Part shown: positions 49,123-55,175 of the stretch, in pieces | How positions within the stretch are numbered: position 1 is the first letter of the stretch | Layout: the number at the start of each line of letters is the position of its first letter | Assembly (NCBI GenBank): GCA_910584405.1 | Contig: CAJUAL010000014.1 | Span: 1-55,175, forward strand | Direction: 5' to 3' | DNA: 55,175 nt | Source of the DNA: an uncultured Vampirovibrio sp. | GTDB lineage: Bacteria > Cyanobacteriota > Vampirovibrionia > Gastranaerophilales > Gastranaerophilaceae | Position numbers and translations under genes: made by a program | Notes under the pieces: model-generated | Seen by the model: the letters and a program-made list of their open reading frames with translations, nothing else | What the model was told of the DNA's origin: nothing | Database searches by the model: none

Positions 49123-49154
49123 AAATAAAGGAGGTTTTAAAACCTCCTTTATTT
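49123..49154. terminator. Bidirectional terminator
   Basis: A perfect 32-bp palindrome: AAATAAAGGAGGTTTT / AAAACCTCCTTTATTT, between the convergent speE and 107-residue genes. Confidence 0.85.
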
Positions 49155-49472
49155 TTCAGATGAAACAACCTTTTTATAAGCATCAACAACATTCCCGTAC
49201 CAAACAGGAATCTGTGTAACTTTATGCGTCAAATAATACGGATTTGCAAAAGCTGAAAAAACCTCTGCACCAATCGCTGTTGTTGTATTTGCTGCAACTC
49301 GTAAACCTTTATTACTTATATCTGTTTTATCAAATTTTTTTCGAAAAGGATTGTTACTCTCGTACAAATCATAAGTCACGGAGTCAATCATCTGGTTAAC
49401 AGGGGTAGAATCAACCCAATTTGATAATATTGATACATTTTGTTTAAATACCGTTGAATCAATCAGGTTCAT
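49149..49472 (-). CDS. Hypothetical 107-residue protein
   Basis: Not recognised. It opens MNLIDSTVFKQNVSILSNWV and contains ESNNPFRKKFDKTDISNKG, a moderately hydrophobic stretch (AANTTTAIGAEVFSAFANPYYL, about 64-85) and a basic end. No clear signal peptide. It follows the prepilin gene on the same strand after 42 bp and shares its terminator with speE. Confidence 0.55.
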   Translation of the reverse strand: MNLIDSTVFKQNVSILSNWVDSTPVNQMIDSVTYDLYESNNPFRKKFDKTDISNKGLRVAANTTTAIGAEVFSAFANPYYLTHKVTQIPVWYGNVVDAYKKVVSSEK

Positions 49473-49514
49473 ATTACTATTAAATCAGAAAAATTCTTTT
49501 TTTGCTAACCCGAT

Positions 49515-50294
49515 TTATTTTTGTTTTAAAAAATTATACCAATAATTACCTGCCCCATCAGGGTTTTTATTCAAAACAGCAAACCCAGTACACCCATATC
49601 CCAAATAAATATCTGTACTGTTTAAATTTTCTAATGTACATTTTCTTGTATCCTTAACATCCTTTGGCCATACTACAGGCGCCAACGAATCATCAGGCAT
49701 GATTTTAAATACATGAATATCATACCCGACCTTATTCGGAGCTTTTGAACCGTTAATATCAACAAAAATCCAATTATAAGCACCTATTACAATAATTGTT
49801 CCGTCTTTTAGCATCAATACCGGTGTTACAGATATCGGACCAAGGTGTGCTCCGCCTTTCCCTGTTAAATTTTTCCAAGAATAATTTACTCTTGGTAATT
49901 GTGACGCCCCCAGAACTTTTGTATATTCATTCACCCGCTCCGCCATAGTTAATCCGTAAGGAGAAATTTCCTGTTCTATTATCAGTTTTGTTGCATTTGA
50001 TAACACCGAATAGCTTTTTTTAAACTGTGTTTCCATAACTTTAGCCTTACTGCGAGCAATAAGATTCGGTATTGTCATAGCTGCCACGATTCCGATAATT
50101 CCAAGGGTTATTAAAACCTCAGCAAGGGTAAATGCGAATTGTTTATCCCTGCCATTCTGACATAAAAACTTCCAAGCTGTCGAGCTGCTTAGCTGCATTG
50201 AATTGGATAGACTCTGAATCAAGTTCAGAGTGACACGACTTAAAAATTTGTCGATAGGAGAAGAGCTTAAAGTGTTACCCCCCCGAAATTCCAA
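49515..50294 (-). CDS. Prepilin-like protein with a repeat-invaded, frame-disrupted leader
   Basis: The frame from a TTG at 50294 gives 259 residues, but the leader before FAFTLAEVLITLGIIGIVAA is about 56 residues, far too long. Part of it (VTLNLIQSLSN) is encoded by the palindromic repeat at 50205-50234. The best start, an ATG at 50313 behind AAAGGAG, is in another frame and stops after 12 codons. A run of seven G (50278-50284 on the minus strand) separates the two; six G would join them. The mature part has VDINGSKAPNKVGYDIH, the signature shared with the other prepilins. It may be phase-off, translated from a weak internal start, or a decaying gene. Confidence 0.75.
   Translation of the reverse strand: MEFRGGNTLSSSPIDKFLSRVTLNLIQSLSNSMQLSSSTAWKFLCQNGRDKQFAFTLAEVLITLGIIGIVAAMTIPNLIARSKAKVMETQFKKSYSVLSNATKLIIEQEISPYGLTMAERVNEYTKVLGASQLPRVNYSWKNLTGKGGAHLGPISVTPVLMLKDGTIIVIGAYNWIFVDINGSKAPNKVGYDIHVFKIMPDDSLAPVVWPKDVKDTRKCTLENLNSTDIYLGYGCTGFAVLNKNPDGAGNYWYNFLKQK
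50205..50234. repeat. Palindromic repeat inside the prepilin leader
   Basis: GGATAGACTCTGAATCAAGT followed by TCAGAGTGAC: the same polar repeat as at 1.55, 24.2, 24.6, 31.3 and 43.4 kb, here with stem ACTCTGA / TCAGAGT. A degenerate opposite half (GCCATTCTGAC) lies at 50151-50161, so the insertion is probably a damaged inverted pair. Confidence 0.75.
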
Positions 50295-50430
50295 TCATAG
50301 TCTTGTTTTTCATCTCTTTCTCCTTTGGTTAGATAATAAAAATATTTTTATATTTACTATTTTATAAAAGTATTTTTTACTTGTCAAATTTTAATCTGTT
50401 CCTCGCTCGGAAAAATTAATAGTAACAAAC

Positions 50431-51729
50431 TTACCACACATAAAATCTCGGGCGATAATGATAATAGTAATAAGGTCGTGACATATAATAAAATTGCTGG
50501 CGTTCAAGATAATTTCTGATTTGCTGTTCTCGAATCATTTCCTGCTGAAGCATATTATTTCTTTGTTGTTCTATTACAAGAGCTTTTTGAGCTTCCAATT
50601 GCTGTTGTTGGTAGTATTCGTTTTTCTTATTTTGAACATAGTTTGTATAATCCTGATTTAGAGAATTAAATGCATTTGTCAGTTGCTGACCTGTGTATTT
50701 TGTCAAATAAAGATTAGCATTTTTAAAAAATTCGTCTTGTTTCTGAGTTAATTCGCGAGCCGTTACACTTGGCGGAATTTGTTTTTCAAATTCTGACCAT
50801 TTTGGAATTTTTACAAATTGAGTTAATTTTGAAGCTGATTTATCTAACTTTGACTGTTCTATTTCTGCGATTATTCTGTTTGCTTCTTTAATTTGATTAT
50901 CATTTTGCGCTGCTGCACGGGCTTTGTAAGCATAAGACAATTTTTCAGACTCTTTTGATGTTGTTGCTATATAACGCATTAAATTATCAAAATTATAGTT
51001 TTCATTCAAAAGCTCTTGAGCGTATTTATTTGCTTCAAAGTTATTTTTTAAATTGTAATAGGCGTTATACAAAAGCTCTTTATCCTGATATTGTTGATGT
51101 TTTAATTTTTTACAATATTCAATTGCAGCAGTATTATTACCAAGCATGTAATAACAGTTTGCAATATTACCTAAAACAAAATCATCACCTGTTTTTTCAT
51201 ACATCATAAAATAGTTTAAAGCCATATTGTACTGACCTGATGCAAAATACAATATGCCAAAAGAGTAATCAACTAAACTTTTTGAAACAATTTGACCGCG
51301 AGCATCAAGCTTCCTGATTTTTGTCAAAATTCTTATGGCTTCACCATAGTTATTTCTTTCAAAGTTCAGGTCATAATATTGCAAATATGCAGGTAAAAAA
51401 TTAGGATATTTTTCAAAAACTTTATTCCAATCATTTTTCTCAATAAGCTTTTGAACTTTTTTTACGTATTTGTAATTTTCTTTTTCTTCTTTACTTAGAG
51501 TTTTTAAAAACTTTTCTTCTTCGGATTTTGAAAGATTAATAAATTCTGCGTCGATTTTTGCAGCGTTTAAATTATAATACTTAAAATATTCTCCGTAAGG
51601 TGCGTTAGAAATTTGTAAACTTTGGGAATATAAAGGTTTGTCATCTGCCGAAAATACATAACCTTGCGCACCATATGCACTTAATCCCGCAAAAGAAACA
51701 ATTGCCAAGCTTAATAAAAACTTTTTCAT
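50431..51729 (-). CDS. Exported TPR-like protein with Tyr/Arg-rich C-terminus
   Basis: 432 residues from the ATG at 51729 (GAGGTG 5 nt upstream; the frame extends four codons further). A signal peptide (1-20, ending GLSAYG before AQGY) is followed by a helical TPR-like region (about 90-260, for example SFGILYFASGQYNMALNYFM and GNIANCYYMLGNNTAAIEYC), then a Gln-rich coiled coil (about 340-410) and an unusual tail YYMSRPYYYYHYRPRFYVW. Periplasmic or surface location is likely. The aromatic/basic tail could bind glycan or nucleic acid, but that is a guess. Confidence 0.75.
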   Translation of the reverse strand: MKKFLLSLAIVSFAGLSAYGAQGYVFSADDKPLYSQSLQISNAPYGEYFKYYNLNAAKIDAEFINLSKSEEEKFLKTLSKEEKENYKYVKKVQKLIEKNDWNKVFEKYPNFLPAYLQYYDLNFERNNYGEAIRILTKIRKLDARGQIVSKSLVDYSFGILYFASGQYNMALNYFMMYEKTGDDFVLGNIANCYYMLGNNTAAIEYCKKLKHQQYQDKELLYNAYYNLKNNFEANKYAQELLNENYNFDNLMRYIATTSKESEKLSYAYKARAAAQNDNQIKEANRIIAEIEQSKLDKSASKLTQFVKIPKWSEFEKQIPPSVTARELTQKQDEFFKNANLYLTKYTGQQLTNAFNSLNQDYTNYVQNKKNEYYQQQQLEAQKALVIEQQRNNMLQQEMIREQQIRNYLERQQFYYMSRPYYYYHYRPRFYVW

Positions 51730-51790
51730 TTCACACCTCACATATTTATTATAATTAAATAACGAGATTAATCAAAAAAAGTTCATATAA

Positions 51791-51819
51791 AAAAGCCCCG
51801 TAAATTAAACGGGACTTTT
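51791..51819 (-). terminator. Terminator of the calpain-like gene
   Basis: Stem AAAAGCCCCGT / ACGGGACTTTT (one mismatch), 5 nt after the stop, with a T run on the minus strand. Confidence 0.8.
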
Positions 51820-51824
51820 AAGCT

Positions 51825-53816
51825 TTAAGGTAAATTGATTTTTTGATTAACATAAATCAAGTTTGGATTTTTAATTTGCGGGTTAGCTTTAATTATTTTT
51901 TGAACCAAATCCGCTATTTCAGAATTTTTAGCACCTGGTCCGAGGATATTTTTAGCGATTTTCCACAAATTATCACCCTTTTTAACTACATATGGCGGTT
52001 TTGTTTCTGTAGTTGGATCAGGATTAGTTACACCTGTCGGTTTTGTATTATCATCTGCTGTTGCTTGTGGTTTTGTTGTATCCGATACAGTTACATGACC
52101 GACAGACTTTATAAAATCTTCTCTTGACATTGTAACTTCCTTATCAGGGTGCCAAGGATTAACCATTGTAACAGTATCAGCAGTTACAGACTTGATAGTT
52201 AAAGCATGTCCCCCCGGACTGCCATCAGCATGAACCATTTTAAACGATGCAACCGCTATATTATCAATATGACCATCATTTGCATCATTCATTATTGTAT
52301 CAAGCATTTTATTTAAATCTTCTTTAGATTTAGAAATATCTCCATCAACTTCTGATACAGCACCTTTTTGTAAGGCAACCAATCCGTTATTATTTGGTTT
52401 TGTTGAAACAACAGTTGCCGTTCCGGCTTGCAAATCTTCATAAGACAAACCATATGGCGGATTATCTTTATATATAGAATACACTGAAGAGGTTCTTCCT
52501 GTTATAATAAATGTCGGATCTTCAGAATATCCGCCTGCAAGTATATTATCTCGATCTCGTCCTGTTTGAGTACCCGCAACACCCGCTTCTGTTTTAAGTT
52601 TAGGATTATCATCCAAAGTTTGGGCAACTTCATGACGATATTTTTCAAATGCAGCTTCAAGTAATATCATATCTCCGTCACCAAGTGAATATTTTTTACC
52701 AGCCTGTTTCAAAATTTCTTGCATTTCGGATTCAGTAAATGTATATTCACCGGTAATGTGCATTTTATTCGGGTCAACTCTATCATCTGTTCTTAATCCT
52801 TCTGCTGCAACTTTCGCTCCAGGGAAGGTTACTGTGTAAACTTTTTCACCATTGGCATTTGTTGTTACTTTAACAAGATCTTTTAACAGTTCTTGTCCGC
52901 CTTCTGTTTGTCTTATACCATTAATTGTTGCCATTAAGTAACAATCACCTTCTGATACTTGAGCAGAATTTTCAAAATTACCGTCAATTTCAGATGTTAT
53001 TTTTTTAGTTACATTTCCTTGTTCATCATATATTTTTTGTTCTTTAATTACTCCATTATCATAAAATTCTGTTTCTGATTTAATTTTACCGTCTTCATAA
53101 TGCTCGACTTTGCTTTGAATCTTCCCGTTATCATCATATTTAGATTCACTCATAAGCTCTCCGCTCGGATAACGCTGTTCTGATGATATCGGAGTTTTTC
53201 CGTCAGGTTTGTACTGAGTATGAGCATTAAATAAAACATTTCCGTCTTTATCTTTACAGGTTGAATCTACAGAATTATCTTTGTTGTATTTAAAGCTGAA
53301 ATCTTTTGTTAAGTTCCCGTCTTTATCATATAGTTTTCGTGTTTCAACTTTGCCTTTATTATTGAATTCTTCTTGTTTAATAATATTATTCTGCGCATTA
53401 CGAGTTTCTTTATTTTTAATTCTTCCGTTGCGGTGATAAGTATAATTCATTGTAACTTGATTTTGTTTATTACCCGGATTTAAAATCTCAGAAGATGGAC
53501 GTTTATTCTCAAAATCTTTTTCATTTTTAAAACGATATTGGAATACAACATCTTTACCGTTTACTTGTTTTTTTGCCTGAAATATAACAGATCCGTCATC
53601 ATATTTAGCCAATAAACCTTTTACACCGTTATATTCATATTGTTCTTTTGATACAAGATTTGCTTTTTTATCCGAAACTTGAGTTCCGGGATTAGTACCT
53701 AAAAGTTCGCCTATATTAACATTAGGTTTTAAACCGTTAAGTTGTGTCGTATCCACATTTTGCAAAAATTGTTGTATTTGCGTTGTACCAAAACTGTTAT
53801 CAATTCTACCGGCCAT
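51825..53816 (-). CDS. Calpain-like cysteine protease with repeat region and LysM domain
   Basis: 663 residues without a signal peptide. Residues about 60-275 hold YxDG-type strand repeats (YPSGELMSESKYDDNG, HYEDGKIKSETEFYDNG), like MORN-2 variants. A calpain (C2) catalytic domain follows: QVSEGDCYLMATI has Cys292 with the oxyanion Gln286 six residues before it, as in calpains. GGHALTI gives His537 and VNPWHP gives Asn553, completing the triad. A Thr-rich linker and a C-terminal LysM (about 611-663, YVVKKGDNLWKIAKNILGPG) suggest peptidoglycan binding. The ribosome site AAGGAG is good. Calpain domains are uncommon in bacteria. Substrates, export route and calcium dependence are unknown. Confidence 0.8.
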   Translation of the reverse strand: MAGRIDNSFGTTQIQQFLQNVDTTQLNGLKPNVNIGELLGTNPGTQVSDKKANLVSKEQYEYNGVKGLLAKYDDGSVIFQAKKQVNGKDVVFQYRFKNEKDFENKRPSSEILNPGNKQNQVTMNYTYHRNGRIKNKETRNAQNNIIKQEEFNNKGKVETRKLYDKDGNLTKDFSFKYNKDNSVDSTCKDKDGNVLFNAHTQYKPDGKTPISSEQRYPSGELMSESKYDDNGKIQSKVEHYEDGKIKSETEFYDNGVIKEQKIYDEQGNVTKKITSEIDGNFENSAQVSEGDCYLMATINGIRQTEGGQELLKDLVKVTTNANGEKVYTVTFPGAKVAAEGLRTDDRVDPNKMHITGEYTFTESEMQEILKQAGKKYSLGDGDMILLEAAFEKYRHEVAQTLDDNPKLKTEAGVAGTQTGRDRDNILAGGYSEDPTFIITGRTSSVYSIYKDNPPYGLSYEDLQAGTATVVSTKPNNNGLVALQKGAVSEVDGDISKSKEDLNKMLDTIMNDANDGHIDNIAVASFKMVHADGSPGGHALTIKSVTADTVTMVNPWHPDKEVTMSREDFIKSVGHVTVSDTTKPQATADDNTKPTGVTNPDPTTETKPPYVVKKGDNLWKIAKNILGPGAKNSEIADLVQKIIKANPQIKNPNLIYVNQKINLP

Positions 53817-53917
53817 AATAAGATTTCTCCTTATAATAATCTTTTACATATTTATGGTTTCGGTAAGAATATGAAAAAACTTTAGGAATTTTCAAAATTT
53901 TGTAATAAAACGTAACA

Positions 53918-53950
53918 AAAAAGACTTAACTAAAAAAGTTAAGCCTTTTT
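53918..53950 (-). terminator. Terminator of fabF
   Basis: Stem AAAAAG-A-CTTAAC / GTTAAG-C-CTTTTT with one internal mismatch and an A-rich loop, on the minus strand 18 nt after the stop. Confidence 0.75.
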
Positions 53951-53967
53951 ATATTTTATTCAAAAAT

Positions 53968-55175
53968 TTAAACTTCTTTGAATATCAAAGTTGCGTTGTG
54001 TCCGCCAAATCCAAAAGAGTTTGAAAGAGCTGTACGAACTTTTTTATCTCTTGCTTTATGCGGAACATAATCAAGATTTGCAACATGTTCATCCTGGTTA
54101 TCAAGATTTATTGTAGGTGGAACTTTACCGTCTGTAATAGCTTTAACACAAACGATAGCTTCAACAGCACCTGTTGCACCTAACATGTGACCATGCATAC
54201 TCTTTGTTGAACTTACAAGCAAGTTTTTATTTGCTTCTTTATCACCAAAGATTTTTTCAATTGCTTGAGATTCTGCGATATCACCCAAACCTGTACTTGT
54301 TCCGTGCGGATTGATGTAATCAACATCTTCAGGTTTTACATCAGCATCATTTAATGCAAATTCCATTGCTTTATAAGCGCCTTTTCCTTCCGGATCAGGA
54401 GCAACCATATCATGAGCATCAGCTGTTTGACCATAACCTGCGATTTCTGCATAAATCTTCGCACCACGAGCTTTAGCGTGTTCATATTCTTCAAGAACCA
54501 AAACACCGGCACCTTCACCCATAATGAAGCCATCTCTGTCTTTATCGTATGGACGAGAAGCTTTTTGAGGTTCATCATTTCTTTTTGATAAAGCACGGCA
54601 AGCAGTAAATGCACCGATACCTAAAGTTGTAATAGTAGCTTCACAACCGCCTGCAACAACAACATCTGCATCTCCGTATTGAATAGAGCGGAATGCATCA
54701 CCAATAGAGTGAGTACCTGTTGCACATGCTGAAACTACAACTTTGTTAAGTCCTTTATAACCGTGTTTCATAGAAATACGACCTGACGCCATGTCAACAA
54801 TTAACATAGGTACAGTGAACGGAGAACCTTTTGTAGGTCCTTTTTCTATCATTGCAATGTGATTTTTTTCAAATGTATGGAAACCACCTGCAGCAGAACT
54901 TACAATAACACCGATTCGATACGGATCAATGTCAGCTTCATCAATTCCTGAATCTGCAATTGCTTCATCAGCTGCCACAACCGCAAATTGAGTGAATCTG
55001 TCCATTCTTTTTGCATCTTTTGAATCCATATAATCTTCAGGATTAAAATCTGTATCTTTAATTTCAGCAGCTATTTTAACGGCTTGTTTTTCAGTATCAA
55101 TTCTTTCAATTAAAGAAATACCGCTTTTACCTTCCAACATAGCATTCCAAAAATTATCAGTACCGATACCGCAAG
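53968..55175 (-). CDS. fabF: 3-oxoacyl-ACP synthase II (5' end cut by window edge)
   Basis: The frame stays open to the right edge, reading CGIGTDNFWNAMLEGKSGIS upstream of an internal Met at 55140, so the true N-terminus is outside. At least 401 residues are present. It elongates fatty acids by condensing malonyl-ACP with acyl-ACP. The Cys-His-His triad is visible: VSACATGTHSIGDA, NPHGTSTGLGD and MHGHMLGATGAVEA. The C-terminus NSFGFGGHNATLIF is typical of KAS II. Other fatty-acid genes would lie to the right. Confidence 0.96.
   Translation of the reverse strand, partial: CGIGTDNFWNAMLEGKSGISLIERIDTEKQAVKIAAEIKDTDFNPEDYMDSKDAKRMDRFTQFAVVAADEAIADSGIDEADIDPYRIGVIVSSAAGGFHTFEKNHIAMIEKGPTKGSPFTVPMLIVDMASGRISMKHGYKGLNKVVVSACATGTHSIGDAFRSIQYGDADVVVAGGCEATITTLGIGAFTACRALSKRNDEPQKASRPYDKDRDGFIMGEGAGVLVLEEYEHAKARGAKIYAEIAGYGQTADAHDMVAPDPEGKGAYKAMEFALNDADVKPEDVDYINPHGTSTGLGDIAESQAIEKIFGDKEANKNLLVSSTKSMHGHMLGATGAVEAIVCVKAITDGKVPPTINLDNQDEHVANLDYVPHKARDKKVRTALSNSFGFGGHNATLIFKEV

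Overview
The window looks like a chromosome segment of a low-GC, Gram-negative, anaerobic, host-associated bacterium. My best placement is a non-photosynthetic cyanobacterial lineage (Vampirovibrionia/Melainabacteria, Gastranaerophilales-like), inferred from content and not from a database search. Pointers are outer-membrane genes (LptB, LptF/G-type permease, a phosphate-selective-type porin), PPi-dependent phosphofructokinase, a flavodiiron protein paired with ferritin, and several prepilin-like proteins whose N-termini share FTLAEVLITLGIIG. Both ends are cut: a GT2 glycosyltransferase on the left and FabF on the right.

Layout. 1-6.7 kb: GT2, tRNA-Cys, a repeat-rich gap, then minus-strand envelope genes (CtpA protease, secreted HExxH protein, TPR protein, DivIC/FtsB-like protein, acidic exported protein). 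6.9-14.2 kb: a large EF-hand/Pro-linker protein, the fprA-ftnA oxygen/iron pair, and a TPR-orf86-engB operon. 14.3-17.8 kb: Xer recombinase, then a small regulatory island with a type-I-toxin-like locus, two paralogous XRE regulators, a tandem-HTH LuxR protein and a prepilin. 17.8-27 kb: arginine/lysine-type decarboxylase, porin, dnaG-rpoD, a GIY-YIG nuclease in a perfect 48-bp inverted-repeat cassette, and murA. 27-36 kb: GGDEF/HD-GYP protein, small orphan genes, PrsA/SurA-like chaperone and Mfd. 36-46.4 kb: a second type-I-toxin-like locus, PFP, tRNA-Ala, tRNA-Ile, RecJ, a prepilin, and the lptB-lptFG-phosphodiester glycosidase operon. 46.4-55 kb: EF-hand/LysM protein, spermidine synthase, a prepilin with a repeat-invaded leader, a Tyr-rich secreted protein, a calpain-like/LysM protease and FabF.

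Four signals stand out. (1) A family of short palindromic repeats (about 30 bp, polar, GTCA...TCTATC) occurs singly and as inverted pairs. One perfect inverted pair encloses a leaderless GIY-YIG nuclease gene, whose promoter -35 box and stop codon both lie in the repeat arms. This resembles REP/RAYT biology but with a different nuclease. (2) Two loci (about 15.19-15.47 and 36.00-36.24 kb) share conserved flanks. Each has a tiny ORF behind a very strong ribosome binding site, a convergent antisense promoter (TTGACA-N17-AATAAT in both) and an intrinsic terminator for the antisense RNA inside the ORF. That is the architecture of a type I toxin-antitoxin module. (3) Four copies of a 14-bp operator-like palindrome TTCA-N6-TGAA sit in two pairs, each pair 52-53 bp apart, in front of the two XRE genes and the LuxR-type gene. 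(4) Palindromic repeats have entered genes: in frame in mfd and in two prepilin leaders. One of those leaders also carries a G7 tract that puts the best start codon out of frame.

The metabolic and housekeeping genes are ordinary. The polyamine genes (decarboxylase and speE) lie apart in the window but could act in one pathway. Three large proteins without signal peptides carry EF-hand loops, LysM domains or a calpain-type protease and are the least explained coding content.
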